64,000 nucleotides of DNA from Oscillatoria sp. CS-180 (GCF_028330965.1 NZ_JAQMUB010000037.1:1-64000); one strand, 5' to 3'. Numbered from the stretch's first letter, positions 1 to 9,352 are shown. Notes: generated by a model not told the origin, from the letters alone. Numbers and translations are program-made.

Positions 1-141
1 ATTGCTATCAAAAAACATGGTCGTCGAGCCAAGAGTCTTTTTCGCTTAGGATTCGATTATCTTCGACAGCTCTTGCTCAATCCCTCTCCACTCTTTGAAG
101 ATGACTTTCGCCACACGTTGAAACTTTTGTCCTGTACTTAG
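1..141 (+). CDS. IS4-type transposase, C-terminal end (partial)
   Basis: An open frame runs in from the left edge and stops at 141, giving 46 residues. The string GRRAKSLFRLGFDYLR followed by a terminal LSCT matches, from memory, the C-terminal tail of IS4-family transposases that are common in cyanobacteria. The rest of the gene lies outside the window, so it cannot be said whether the element is intact. A 7-bp hairpin (176-193) lies 34 nt past the stop and could belong to the element end, but no terminal inverted repeat can be confirmed without the left end. Confidence 0.6.
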   Translation: MAIKKHGRRAKSLFRLGFDYLRQLLLNPSPLFEDDFRHTLKLLSCT

Positions 142-696
142 ATCCAGAAGATATTAAGGAAACAGAATTCTAGGTCTACGTACTTATACGTAGTAGCCTC
201 TGCTTAAGTCAGTCCGGAAAATACTGTATTCAGACAACAAGAAATACACTGATTCGTGAGTACTGAGGCAACCTCTACGACGAAAACTTCATTGAGAAAA
301 TCTCAGCCGACTATTGTCGAAGAGAATACCCGAAGAACCAGTCTTCATTGGGCCTGATAGACCTCTCAACTTTAAACCACGGTGACGCCGACAGTCTTGC
401 CGTTGGGCCACGTAGGCTATTGCCCGGAGAAATTATTTGAGGGCTATTAAAAAAATATACAAGTAGAGCTTGTATATTTTTATCGTAAAGTCAAGCTTAT
501 CAAAGAAGTCAAAAGTCCTGTAGATCTACTAATTTGTTGTTAAAGCATCTTATTTCTAGCATCTACCTTTTTACTTGTACTGTCAGTAAGACGCGAAGCT
601 TTCAAGCTTTTCGATAATAGCTGCACAAATTCTTGAATTTTTTCTGAACATATATTATCTCTTCTCTTCTAATGATGAAGTGCATGTTCAGCTGCT
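142..696. other. Gene-poor region after the transposase
   Basis: No gene is supported in these 555 bases. A perfect 7-bp stem with a 4-nt loop sits at 176-193. A GTG-started frame of 33 codons (256-357) has no ribosome binding site and no recognisable product. It could be the front end of a gene broken by insertion activity, but this is only a guess. A strong hairpin at 451-481 is listed separately. The stretch from 480 to 690 is AT-rich and may hold the promoter of the glycosyltransferase gene. Confidence 0.5.
451..481. terminator. Bidirectional terminator-like hairpin
   Basis: A perfect 13-bp inverted repeat (arms 451-463 and 469-481) with a 5-nt loop. The arms begin and end in A5/T5, so a U-tract would follow the stem on either strand. 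It stands in a gene-poor region, and no transcript that it would end has been identified. Confidence 0.5.
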
Positions 697-1581
697 GTGG
701 TTCCTCAGAATCTTAGTCGGAAGGTTGCTCGATCAATGGCATTTCCAGAGTACAAAGAATTTCGAAAGGCAGTGCTAACATCTCAAGCACGCCAAATTTC
801 CAATTCCTTTTCTAAAAGTAGTGTTATTGAATTTTTGCAGTTGCCCTTACAGAAAATGACCCAGGCAGAGGCAATAAGGCTATTGCTGGATCGCTGTCTT
901 AAAAGACAGTCTGGTCGCATTTATTTTGTCAACGCCCATACTGTTGTCACTAGTCAACGTCAACCTGAATTTAAGAGAGCATTAACCTGCGCAGATCTAC
1001 TCTTGCCAGACGGTAGCGGAGTCCTTTGGGGAAGTCGCCTTTTGGGTAGACCCATCAGATTTAACTTGAACGGAACTGATTTAATTCCTGCTTTATTTGG
1101 CATGGAAGAAGCTAAAGAGCTTTCCGTATATCTATTGGGCGCTAAGCCAGGTGTTGCAGGGGAAGTCGCGCGAAATCTTAAACAGGCGTATCCCAACTTA
1201 CGGATTGTCGGTCTGCAACACGGATATTACGAACCCAACGAAAAAGAAGCTGTTTTGGAAAAAATTAGGAATGCTAAACCGCACATACTTTTAGTTGCTA
1301 TGGGCGTTCCCATGCAAGAGCTTTGGATTGATGAAAACGCTAAGGACTTGCCAGGCATTACCTGTGTTGGTGTTGGTGGATTATTCGATTTTCTAGCAAA
1401 GCGGGTTCCCAGAGCACCTTACGCTATACGCTATGTAGGGTTAGAGTGGTTGTGGAGATTGCTGGTTGAACCCAGACGACTTTGGTATCGGTATACCGTT
1501 GGCAACTTCATTTTCATGGGTTTGATTGCACGCCGCTTTTGGTCGATGATTCGGAAAGAACCCTTTGCTCGGCAAAGCTAA
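697..1581 (+). CDS. WecG/TagA/CpsF family glycosyltransferase
   Basis: Member of the family that transfers N-acetylmannosamine or a similar sugar from UDP-sugar to an undecaprenyl-linked GlcNAc during polysaccharide or teichoic acid assembly at the inner membrane. Family landmarks are visible: LLPDGSGV (about 102-109), NGTDL (125-129), a VGVGGLFDF stretch near 226, and the terminal RRLWYRY segment. The 294 residues are longer than the usual 240-260 because of an N-terminal extension of about 45 residues. The frame opens with GTG at 697; an ATG at 736 with GGAAGG upstream is an alternative start. The sugar donor is unknown. The gene stands alone, next to transposase debris rather than in an obvious polysaccharide cluster. 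Confidence 0.87.
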   Translation: MVPQNLSRKVARSMAFPEYKEFRKAVLTSQARQISNSFSKSSVIEFLQLPLQKMTQAEAIRLLLDRCLKRQSGRIYFVNAHTVVTSQRQPEFKRALTCADLLLPDGSGVLWGSRLLGRPIRFNLNGTDLIPALFGMEEAKELSVYLLGAKPGVAGEVARNLKQAYPNLRIVGLQHGYYEPNEKEAVLEKIRNAKPHILLVAMGVPMQELWIDENAKDLPGITCVGVGGLFDFLAKRVPRAPYAIRYVGLEWLWRLLVEPRRLWYRYTVGNFIFMGLIARRFWSMIRKEPFARQS

Positions 1582-1647
1582 AATCAAGCGGCTGCCAGGT
1601 ATATGGCTATACTGGTGTGCTGATCGCTTTAATGTTCTTCGAAGAGT

Positions 1648-2580
1648 ATGGCTACTTCTTCCCCTGCTTCTGATTCACTCTGGCAACTGGTGCTTCAAAC
1701 AACTCAACAGGCATTAGAGAGTGGAGCACTTGAGCCGATCTCAACTCACAACTGCGAGCTTACCGAAAATTTTCTGATCTTTTTAGTCAGGATAGTGGAC
1801 AGTATTGCCCGAAAAGAGAAGGCGAAGCAGGCCCAAGAACCAAAATCTTCTTCGAAACCGTTCAATCCTTTCTTGCCGTACGACCCCAATCTGTTCGTGG
1901 CAGATTTGTCAGCGTCCCATGTTTGCTTACTTAACAAATTTAATGTCGTTGATCACCATCTGTTAATGGTGACTCGCGAATATGTCTCTCAGCAGGCCTG
2001 GTTAACCGGAGAAGACTTTGAGGCTCTCGCCTATTGTCTAACTGAGATTGAAGGATTAGGGTTTTACAACGGCGGTACGGACGCTGGAGCTAGTCAGCAC
2101 CATAAACACCTGCAATTGGTTCCTTTCAGCACCAACAGTCAGACTTTGCCAATCGCCACTGCCATTGAACAACATCACGACACGGTGAAAGCAACCAATA
2201 CTTTACCCGTGCTTCCCTTTTGGCACAGCGTACGATTGCTGTCAGTGCCTTGGCATCCTGACAACTTAAGCACAATTGCTGCGTCACTGTTGGAGACTTA
2301 CCGCCAGATCATGGCCGACTTGACCATCGATTTAGAAGCAGCCCAACCGGACGCCCCTTACAACCTGCTGGTGACTCGTGAATGGATGATGGGAGTTCGG
2401 CGATCGCGGGCCAGTTACGAAGGTATCGGTGTCAACAGCCTAGGTTACGGTGGGTGGCTATTAGTCAAAGATGAAGATGATTTGAGACGGCTACAGCAGA
2501 TAGGACCAATGATGCTTCTGCAAGAAGTAGGACAGTCAGCACCCACTATGCCATTCAAAGAGAACGCCAAAGCTAATTGA
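1648..2580 (+). CDS. ATP adenylyltransferase (Ap4A phosphorylase-like)
   Basis: Predicted cytoplasmic enzyme of the HIT superfamily branch that phosphorolyses Ap4A or transfers AMP between ADP and ATP. The histidine triad variant HHKHLQ at residues 151-156, followed by LVPF, is the nucleotide-binding and catalytic motif. The preceding FNPFLPYDPNLFV and NKFNVVDHHLLMVTR segments are typical of the cyanobacterial and yeast Apa1/Apa2-like branch. Length (310) fits the family. It starts at ATG 1648, 66 nt after the glycosyltransferase stop on the same strand, so the two could share a transcript although their functions are unrelated. It ends against a convergent gene with a shared hairpin (2660-2702). 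Confidence 0.88.
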   Translation: MATSSPASDSLWQLVLQTTQQALESGALEPISTHNCELTENFLIFLVRIVDSIARKEKAKQAQEPKSSSKPFNPFLPYDPNLFVADLSASHVCLLNKFNVVDHHLLMVTREYVSQQAWLTGEDFEALAYCLTEIEGLGFYNGGTDAGASQHHKHLQLVPFSTNSQTLPIATAIEQHHDTVKATNTLPVLPFWHSVRLLSVPWHPDNLSTIAASLLETYRQIMADLTIDLEAAQPDAPYNLLVTREWMMGVRRSRASYEGIGVNSLGYGGWLLVKDEDDLRRLQQIGPMMLLQEVGQSAPTMPFKENAKAN

Positions 2581-2659
2581 TTCTTATGGATCTTTGGCCA
2601 AATTTAGTAACGTCAATTCGAGTACAAAAATCCGTGCCTTCTCCTCTAGGAAAGGACTA

Positions 2660-2702
2660 ATAGGGCGGGTCCAAGCTCTTGGAAAGACCGATCTCGCCCT
2701 AT
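2660..2702. terminator. Hairpin between convergent genes
   Basis: An 8-bp perfect stem (2660-2667 with 2695-2702) encloses further complementary segments (ggtc/gacc and ccaa/ttgg). It lies between the stops of the ATP adenylyltransferase gene and the DUF2267 gene, so it probably ends transcription from both sides. There is no long T-run. Confidence 0.5.
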
Positions 2703-2734
2703 AAATAACCCTTCCTACGGAAATGCCATACGGT

Positions 2735-3616
2735 CTAAGCCTCTTGCCAAAGAGCCTTGACCTTACCTTCCGGTAACCAATTGGCAATTTCCTCGATGCG
2801 CTCCTTCGACAATTCATCTTTAGTCGCAGAGAAAACAGCGCGTGTAACGATTGCGCTATTAGTCGTCGGTGGCACAGCGCCCTCGTTATCCACTCGTGAC
2901 AAAAACAAGTCTGAGTCAATACCGAAGGGAGCTTGGCCTTTGAGAGGAGGTCTTAGGCGGCTCAAAAAGCCAACGATTGGGTTCGTGTCGTGCCAAAGAT
3001 CAGCGACCTCAACGTGTAAAGACTTGTCCTTTGCGTCGTCAACAACATCTTCTTTGCCCAGTTCCGCTTCGATCCGATCAGCCTCTGCCGTAGTCATAAC
3101 GTCGCGCATGACGCGAAAGACAACCTCAATAATGTCTCGGGCATCGTAAGGATCTGTCAAAGCCCCCTTAGTCATAACCTTCTCAATGAAAGACATATGC
3201 TGATTGGGAAGCGGTACCTTCGGCCCACTGTCCATATTTTTGGGCGGATTGGCATTCATATCCGCCAGCATTTCACGCCCTTTCTCAGTCAACTCTGCTC
3301 GTTCAAAGGCTACTAAATGAGGTAGGGGACCGTCCTCAGCACCATAAGTATTAGCAACTCGGAGGTTCACCTCATCAGGATTGACAACACTCGGAACATC
3401 CTCCTGATTGCCATAAGCGTTGCCGCTGAATTCAGCTTCGATGTATTGCTTTTGATTCAGATAGTCCAAATGACCCAACAGGTCCGACTTATCCATATCC
3501 ATGCCAACGAAATCAGTCTTTGAAAAACTAATATCTTCCGCTGGTTGACCCTGGTTCGCGTCGTTAATCTTCTTCAAAATGACGTAAACTGCATCGTCTC
3601 GAATCGCAATTGGCAT
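2735..3616 (-). CDS. DUF2267-domain protein
   Basis: A 293-residue soluble, acidic protein without signal peptide or membrane segment. The C-terminal half (about 140-293) reads like DUF2267: paired helical units such as ARDIIEVVFRVMRDVMTTAEADRI and a later copy with IVTRAVFSATKDELSKERIEEIANWLP, the pattern in which RAVF..L...L is followed by WLP. The N-terminal 130 residues are not recognised; the stretch about two thirds through them (NTYGAEDGPLPHLVAFERAEL) suggests a winged-helix-like or effector fold, but this is uncertain. It starts at ATG 3616 with GAGAGG 5 nt upstream. It lies 49 nt behind the small acidic protein gene, so the two are probably one operon. Function unknown. Confidence 0.7.
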   Translation of the reverse strand: MPIAIRDDAVYVILKKINDANQGQPAEDISFSKTDFVGMDMDKSDLLGHLDYLNQKQYIEAEFSGNAYGNQEDVPSVVNPDEVNLRVANTYGAEDGPLPHLVAFERAELTEKGREMLADMNANPPKNMDSGPKVPLPNQHMSFIEKVMTKGALTDPYDARDIIEVVFRVMRDVMTTAEADRIEAELGKEDVVDDAKDKSLHVEVADLWHDTNPIVGFLSRLRPPLKGQAPFGIDSDLFLSRVDNEGAVPPTTNSAIVTRAVFSATKDELSKERIEEIANWLPEGKVKALWQEA

Positions 3617-3665
3617 AATACCTCTCTAGTTTCTACGTTTGACTTAGGTGAATGGAAGCGATCGC

Positions 3666-3962
3666 CTAGTCTTCAACTACTTGCATTGGCGGCTCAACTG
3701 CAAAGTTGTCGAGGTTGCCGGACTCATCAATTACATAGCCATGAGTAGTGGGCAGCTTTCCTTCTTCCTGCTCAGCTACCGCCTCAATCTGAGCTTTGTT
3801 TTGCTCCACATCAACGTTGGAAGGAATTTCCGCTTCAGGGTCATTCACATCAGTTCTCTGAGCGGTCTGAACAGCCCACTGCTGCCCACTAGCGCCCTTG
3901 CCAGGTTCAGCTTCTTGAGGATTCCCAGCGTTGAAATTCTGGTCAGTGCCTTTGTTCGCCAT
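3666..3962 (-). CDS. Small acidic hypothetical protein
   Basis: 98 residues from the ATG at 3962, chosen because AGAGA lies about 7 nt upstream; an in-frame ATG at 3992 would add ten residues without such a site. The protein is hydrophilic and probably disordered: it is rich in N, Q, E, D and P and has no Cys, no membrane segment and no recognised domain. The composition (GTDQNFNAGNPQEAEPGKG at the start) recalls small stress or desiccation-related proteins, but there is no direct evidence. It is the first gene of a probable two-gene operon with the DUF2267 protein. Confidence 0.6.
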   Translation of the reverse strand: MANKGTDQNFNAGNPQEAEPGKGASGQQWAVQTAQRTDVNDPEAEIPSNVDVEQNKAQIEAVAEQEEGKLPTTHGYVIDESGNLDNFAVEPPMQVVED

Positions 3963-4220
3963 AAATTTCTCTGTAACATTTATCAAAATCATTTACACAT
4001 TACAGAGTGACGCTTGATGCTTCTAACCCTCTCAGGAAGTAGACATCCAGTAGCTATCTCGACCGAAAGAAGCATTTTCTAGACGTTTAAATCTCGATCC
4101 TGCTGTAGAAAGGTGGTGAGATCTGAAGCAATGTTAAATTCCTGGTTGAAGTTAGGGCTTCCGTTGAAAGCTGATAGGTACAGGCAATAGTCCTGTTATG
4201 AAGATTACTAGTGAAAAGTC

Positions 4221-5732
4221 ATGACAGCCTCTTATATCATGGCCCTCGACTTGGGCACTACGGGTAACCGTGCGATTATTTTTGATAAGGACGGGCAGGT
4301 TGTTGCCCAATCCTATAAAGAACTGACTCAGTATTATCCTGAACCCGGCTGGTTAGAACATGATGCTAGGGAAATCTGGGATGACATTCGATGGGCTGCC
4401 AAGGGCGTTCTGGAGAAGAGCAAAATTCAGGCTAAAGATCTGGCCGCAATTGGTCTCACGGTGCAGCGAGAGACTTGTCTGCTTTGGGACAAGGAAACCG
4501 GACGACCGCACCATAATGCAATTGTTTGGCAGGATCGACGTACAGCGCCTATGTGTAACCGCTTGAGGGCACAGGGAAAAGCTGATGAAATTTACGATCG
4601 CACAGGTCTTGTACTGGATGCCTACTTTTCCGCCACGAAGCTGGCATGGCTACTAGACCACGTTAAAGGCTATTCTGATCCCCCCATTTACTTAGAAAAA
4701 ACCCTAGCCGGCACCGTGGATAGTTGGGTGCTATGGAATATAACCGGAGGTAAGGTTCATGCCACTGACCATAGCAACGCGAGTCGAACCATGTTGCTTA
4801 ATCTGGCAGAGCATGACTGGGATCCGGTGCTATTGGATATGTTTGGCATTCCCGCCCAAATTATGCCTGAAGTCAAGCCTAGCCTAGGTTTGTTCGGCTA
4901 TACCGATCCTGAATTCTTAGGGGTCGAAGTCCCTATCATGTCTGTGTTGGGAGACCAGCAAGCAGCGCTTTTTGGCCACGGATGCGATCGCCCAGGCGCA
5001 CTCAAATGTACCTATGGCACAGGTGCCTTCCTTGTCGCTCATACGGGCAACGAGATTGCTCGGACCAACCATGAGCTACTGTCAACCATTGCTTGGTCGG
5101 AGGCCAATGGCAATCAGTCTAAATTTGGCTATGCGATCGAAGGTGCGATGTTTACGGCAGGAGCTTGTATCCAGTGGTTGCGGGACGGCATTCGGGTCAT
5201 CAACCATGCTGCCGATACCGAGCCGTTGGCAAAAAGAATTGGGACCAATGGCGGTGTCTATTTTGTTCCAGCGCTGAGTGGTTTGGGAGCACCTCATTGG
5301 GACATGAACGCTCGCGGTTCGTTTATGGGCATCACGGGCGGCGTCAAGCGGGAACACATGGTGCGGGCCGTGCTGGAGGCGATCGCCTATGAGGTCAAAG
5401 AAGTTGTAGACGTCATCAATTCCAGCAGCGAAACGGCTATCAAACAGCTCAAGGTCGATGGTGGAGCTTGTCAAAACGACTTCCTGATGCAGTTTCAGGC
5501 AGACGTATTAGGTATTCCCATTGAGCGTCCCGCTGTGCAAGATACAACGGCTCAGGGAGCCGCTTTTGCAGCTGGACTAGCGGCTGGCATTTGGAAAGAC
5601 TATCGGTCGCTGGTTGATAGTCGAGGTATCGATCAGGTGTTTGAACCGGGAGCCGCCGCCACTCACGCGCAAGATAACTATGTTATGTGGAAAAAGGCAG
5701 TTGATCGAGCTAAAAATTGGGTCGAGTCGTAG
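4221..5732 (+). CDS. glpK: Glycerol kinase
   Basis: Phosphorylates glycerol to sn-glycerol-3-phosphate with ATP, feeding lipid synthesis and glycerol use. FGGY-family features are clear: the N-terminal phosphate-binding DLGTTGNRAIIFD (about 10-22), the WLEHDAREIW segment, TYGTGAFLVAHTG near 265-277, and the C-terminal VDGGACQNDFLMQFQAD near 413-429. Length (503) matches bacterial GlpK. It starts at ATG 4221 with no clear Shine-Dalgarno sequence, as is common in cyanobacteria. No glycerol facilitator (glpF) or dehydrogenase (glpD) is adjacent. A hairpin follows at 5758-5785. Confidence 0.96.
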   Translation: MTASYIMALDLGTTGNRAIIFDKDGQVVAQSYKELTQYYPEPGWLEHDAREIWDDIRWAAKGVLEKSKIQAKDLAAIGLTVQRETCLLWDKETGRPHHNAIVWQDRRTAPMCNRLRAQGKADEIYDRTGLVLDAYFSATKLAWLLDHVKGYSDPPIYLEKTLAGTVDSWVLWNITGGKVHATDHSNASRTMLLNLAEHDWDPVLLDMFGIPAQIMPEVKPSLGLFGYTDPEFLGVEVPIMSVLGDQQAALFGHGCDRPGALKCTYGTGAFLVAHTGNEIARTNHELLSTIAWSEANGNQSKFGYAIEGAMFTAGACIQWLRDGIRVINHAADTEPLAKRIGTNGGVYFVPALSGLGAPHWDMNARGSFMGITGGVKREHMVRAVLEAIAYEVKEVVDVINSSSETAIKQLKVDGGACQNDFLMQFQADVLGIPIERPAVQDTTAQGAAFAAGLAAGIWKDYRSLVDSRGIDQVFEPGAAATHAQDNYVMWKKAVDRAKNWVES

Positions 5733-5757
5733 TCCCAGTTGCTCTAAAAATTAGCGC

Positions 5758-5785
5758 TCAGATCCCCAAAAAAACGGGGATCTGA
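5758..5785 (+). terminator. Hairpin after glpK
   Basis: A perfect 10-bp GC-rich stem (5758-5767 with 5776-5785) with an A-rich 8-nt loop lies 26 nt after the glpK stop. The T-run that follows is weak. It is probably a terminator for glpK and may also serve the convergent Uma2 gene. Confidence 0.65.
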
Positions 5786-5841
5786 CAATCCTATTGTTCT
5801 TGTTGAGAGTGTTGCGCAGCACCATGAATAATTGATGCTAG

Positions 5842-6453
5842 TCACAGCGAATTTTCAGAATCGACTTGCTGATTGCGTACCCACTGACGAAATTCCACCT
5901 CAGCGGCAACTTCATCGCTTAAAGCTATCTCCAAGAAGCGATAGAAGTCTGTTTTTGTCACAACCGGGAAGGTCGGGGAGCGATCGCGCTCAAAATATTG
6001 ATTATCTGATAAACACAAAATCGTCCACTCGCGGCCATCAAAACGCCAGAACTCAGGGACTCCCATACTGGCGTAAAGACTGTTTTTGTTGATATCTGTG
6101 TGAGTGCTATCGACCTCAACCACGAGATCTGGAGGCGGATCAAGCGCTAGATTGACCTCATGGTCAGCAACTAAAGGATAGTTTTGAATGTAGTAACCAT
6201 TGTCAGGTTCAGCACTTTTGAAAAGATCCTGCCGTTCAAGCGTTGTAGACCCCATGGATTTCATCTTTAGACCCATTTCGACAACCAAGATGCGGATGAA
6301 GAGTTCAATCAATCGAGCAAATCGCTCATGGCCTTCTAACGGCGTGGTGATTTCCAAAATTCCGTCATCGTAGGTAAACCGAGCGTGGGACCGCTCGGTC
6401 AACAATGTTCGAATTTGTTGAAATGCCTGCCAGTCGAGAGCACGAAAAGTCAT
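5842..6453 (-). CDS. Uma2-family (DUF820) endonuclease-like protein
   Basis: A 203-residue member of the PD-(D/E)XK superfamily that is greatly expanded in cyanobacteria. The core is visible: PPPDLVVEVDSTHTD around residues 110-125 (D..E metal ligands), then NKNSLYASMGVPEFWRFDG (the K and the VPEFW signature). The biological role of the family is not settled. The called start is ATG 6453, but the same frame continues upstream for 19 codons (SDAQTTAPVGEKR directly before the Met) with the look of the family's usual N-terminus and no start codon before a stop. The true start is therefore unclear or has been lost by mutation. Confidence 0.85.
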   Translation of the reverse strand: MTFRALDWQAFQQIRTLLTERSHARFTYDDGILEITTPLEGHERFARLIELFIRILVVEMGLKMKSMGSTTLERQDLFKSAEPDNGYYIQNYPLVADHEVNLALDPPPDLVVEVDSTHTDINKNSLYASMGVPEFWRFDGREWTILCLSDNQYFERDRSPTFPVVTKTDFYRFLEIALSDEVAAEVEFRQWVRNQQVDSENSL

Positions 6454-6565
6454 ACGTTTCTCGCCAACAGGCGCAGTTGTTTGGGCATCAGATACATAGC
6501 GAGCCTTGCCTCAATACATGGCAACGAGAATCTAACGGCGACTTGTATCATCTGCTTCTAGCCTC

Positions 6566-9160
6566 CTACTTCCCTTTCGCCTCTAACTCTTCTAAGCGGC
6601 TTTTCAGCTCTCGGTTCGACTTTTTGACTTCCTCTAAATCTTGCTGAAGTTTTTCGATCGCAGCATCCTTCTCAAGTTTCTTTTGCACGCGCTGTACGGC
6701 TTCTTCAGCCCGCCGCCGTACCCGACCATCGTCAATATGATCAGCAATGCCCTGTAAAACACCCACAGCACCAGCGGTTTCCATCATGCCGAGGGCGGAG
6801 ATAACAGTCATTTGCGTAGTGAACTGAGGTTCCCGTGAGATAGCTTCTAGCTGTTCCAGAATGCGCTCGACGTTGGCTTTAGTTTGTCCGGTAGAAATCT
6901 TGCCCAAAGCCCGAACAGCCCCTAAACGCAGCATGGATGGAACCGTTGGCTCAGTGTATTGGACAATTATTTCCAAAGCTGCTTCAGAGGTTTTGAACCG
7001 GCTGACACCGCTGAGTGCTCCGGAGCGAACGACCTCGTTCCAGCCTGCCCGCTCTTTAAGCAGCGTCTGGAGAAGTACCAAAGTTTCAGACGTATCGGGA
7101 ATACCAGGAAGTTTTGTCGCACCGACATCGCCTAATGATTGAGCCGCTGTAGACTCGACATAGTAGCTGGCATCTCCCGCTTGAACGAGTTCTGATAATG
7201 CTTGATAGCTTTCTGGGGTCTTGATCGTGCCGAGTGCAGTGACAACCGCCCGACGAACTTTAGGATGGGTGTCTTGTAAACCTTGTAAGAGGGCTGCCGT
7301 TGCCTGGTCAAGCTTGAGTTCAGCTAGGCGCTGGGCGGCTTCGGCTCGAATTCCCCAAAAAGAATCCTGAGTTAGGGCCTCGGCCAGTGCTTGAACAGCC
7401 TCAAGACCCCCTTTTTGAGCGATCGCCTCAGCCGCAAACACCCGTGATATCGGGTCAGGGTCATGCTTGAGCTGAGCCTTGAGTTCCGGTAAGGGATACT
7501 CAAGTTTCACAGTTTTAGTGTAGTGATTGCCAACGTCAAAACTAATGAAGTCAGGTTTTTGCGGCAGTGAGAAATAGAGAGCTTGTTCCTGCTCGTGAAT
7601 ACGGATCGTGGTGGGTTGCACCGTGACGTGATCGCCCTCCACATAGCCAAACCCGATGGGAATTCGCAAATCAAACAAACCGCTCTGGCTGCTTTTGTCG
7701 CCTGCTTTGGCTTGAGTCTGCGTCACCGTCACCTTTGCCAAATGGCTTTCAGCGTCCCATCGGTAGGCCACCGTGAAGTCCGGATGACCACCCCGATACA
7801 CATACTGATCGAATAGGAAGCGTAGATTGCGCCCAGTTGTTTCTTCGATGGTGCGAATCAGGTCAAGAGTTTCGACAGTCTTGTGCGCGAACCTGTTAAC
7901 GAAGCCGTGAATTGCCTGCCAGAACAGCTCATCGCCTAGTTCAGTGCGAATCATGTGATAGACACAAGCACCCTTTTCATAGATGTGGCGATCGTAGAGT
8001 TCAATCGGTTCCCGATAGATGTTGGTCACCATGGGACGGCGATAGCGGCTCTTGTCTTCGGACAAATAGCTCTGCATTTCACCTAGTCGATAGTAAGCGG
8101 CTTCGTCTGCACCATACTGGTCGTGGGTCCACAGCACTTCTGAGTAAGTTGCCATGCCTTCTTTGACCCAGGCATGAGACCAGTGGTTAATGACCAGCAA
8201 GTCTCCAAACCATTGGTGAGCCAGCTCGTGGGCTACCAACATTTCAGAGTTTATGTTGTCTAAAGCGGCTCGTTCGTCCAATAGGCAGCGATCCGTGAGC
8301 AGCGTGCAGGACGTGTTTTCCATGCCGCCAAAGGTGAAGTCTTTGATGCAGACCTGGGCGTATTTTGGGAAGGCATAGCGATAGCCAAAGCGATCGCTGA
8401 AAAACTGCAACATTTCAGGAGTCTTACCCATCGTTCGCTGAGCATCCTCTCCACGCCCCTTTTGCGCGTAGTAGGTGACGGGAATTCCGTCCCACTCATC
8501 GCGAATTTCATCAAAGTCACCCACGGCTAGGGTCATTAAATAAGAGGGGTGCACTTGCTTTTGCACCCAGTGGAAAATTTTGGAGTCACCTTCTTCTGAT
8601 GTTTCAACCAGTTCTCCATTGGAAATAGCCTGATAGGGCTTAGGTACCCGAACCCGAATTTCACTTGTGGCCAGCTGACCAGGATAATCGAAGCAGGGAA
8701 ACCAATACCGAGAATCTTCGTCTTCTCCTTGTGTCCATACTTGGATAGGCTTGCCTGGTTGCGCCTCAGTCGGTGCTACAAAATAAAGTCCTCGTTGGGG
8801 ATTATCACTGTGGTAAGCGATCGCCAATTCAATCGTTTTGCCCGCAGTTGTGGGATTGCTGAGGGCGACATGAAGTTGCTCACCATCATGATCGAATGAC
8901 TGAGACAAGTTGCCGACCATCACAGAATCAATGCGCAGGTTAACAGCATCTAGCACCAAATGCTCAATGCCACTGCGGACAGGCGTTAGGTTAATTCTAC
9001 AAGTCCCTTTGTAGCGCTTCTGAGGGATATCCAGCATCAAGTCGAGAGCAATATGGTCAACTTGACCGGGGCGATCGGGCGTGTAGTGAGGACGTGCCCC
9101 TGGCAACTCAAAGGATTTGTGCTTAGGTGTTTCGGTATCAAAGCGATAGATGTTCGACAT
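6566..9160 (-). CDS. M1-family zinc aminopeptidase with HEAT repeats
   Basis: A large (864-residue) metallopeptidase that removes N-terminal amino acids from peptides. The substrate-binding motif GGMEN lies at 278-282, and the zinc site HELAHQWFGD at 311-320 is followed by the third ligand in WVKEGMATYSE. From about 565 to 820 the sequence changes to HEAT-like alpha-helical repeats (RVFAAEAIAQKGG, GIRAEAAQRLAEL, KVRRAVVTALGTI). It ends in a charged coiled coil (about 825-864). There is no signal peptide, so it is probably cytoplasmic. It starts at ATG 9160 with AAGGAA 8 nt upstream. It stands alone, 112 nt from the Uma2 gene. Calling it pepN would be loose, since the architecture differs from the E. 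coli enzyme. Confidence 0.93.
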   Translation of the reverse strand: MSNIYRFDTETPKHKSFELPGARPHYTPDRPGQVDHIALDLMLDIPQKRYKGTCRINLTPVRSGIEHLVLDAVNLRIDSVMVGNLSQSFDHDGEQLHVALSNPTTAGKTIELAIAYHSDNPQRGLYFVAPTEAQPGKPIQVWTQGEDEDSRYWFPCFDYPGQLATSEIRVRVPKPYQAISNGELVETSEEGDSKIFHWVQKQVHPSYLMTLAVGDFDEIRDEWDGIPVTYYAQKGRGEDAQRTMGKTPEMLQFFSDRFGYRYAFPKYAQVCIKDFTFGGMENTSCTLLTDRCLLDERAALDNINSEMLVAHELAHQWFGDLLVINHWSHAWVKEGMATYSEVLWTHDQYGADEAAYYRLGEMQSYLSEDKSRYRRPMVTNIYREPIELYDRHIYEKGACVYHMIRTELGDELFWQAIHGFVNRFAHKTVETLDLIRTIEETTGRNLRFLFDQYVYRGGHPDFTVAYRWDAESHLAKVTVTQTQAKAGDKSSQSGLFDLRIPIGFGYVEGDHVTVQPTTIRIHEQEQALYFSLPQKPDFISFDVGNHYTKTVKLEYPLPELKAQLKHDPDPISRVFAAEAIAQKGGLEAVQALAEALTQDSFWGIRAEAAQRLAELKLDQATAALLQGLQDTHPKVRRAVVTALGTIKTPESYQALSELVQAGDASYYVESTAAQSLGDVGATKLPGIPDTSETLVLLQTLLKERAGWNEVVRSGALSGVSRFKTSEAALEIIVQYTEPTVPSMLRLGAVRALGKISTGQTKANVERILEQLEAISREPQFTTQMTVISALGMMETAGAVGVLQGIADHIDDGRVRRRAEEAVQRVQKKLEKDAAIEKLQQDLEEVKKSNRELKSRLEELEAKGK

Positions 9161-9352
9161 AACAAGATTCCTTGGAGGACTTTGAGTGCGGGCAATAGAT
9201 GAACTGAAAGGACTGAAATTGAGTCTGTTTACCAGGGTAGCGCTTGCGTTTTACACGGTAAGCGCAGAATCAGCATAGAGCGGATGTATTGTTCGTTAGT
9301 AATCGCTTCTGTAGCTTTACTGAGGCAATAGCTTTCAAAAAGATACCGAAGG

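Noticed and set aside
256-357. GTG-started 33-codon frame near the left edge
   Set aside because: Too short, no ribosome site and no family; mentioned only as a possible broken gene start.
2757-3149. 130-codon plus-strand frame
   Set aside because: Antisense shadow of the DUF2267 gene; Ser/Arg-rich without any domain.
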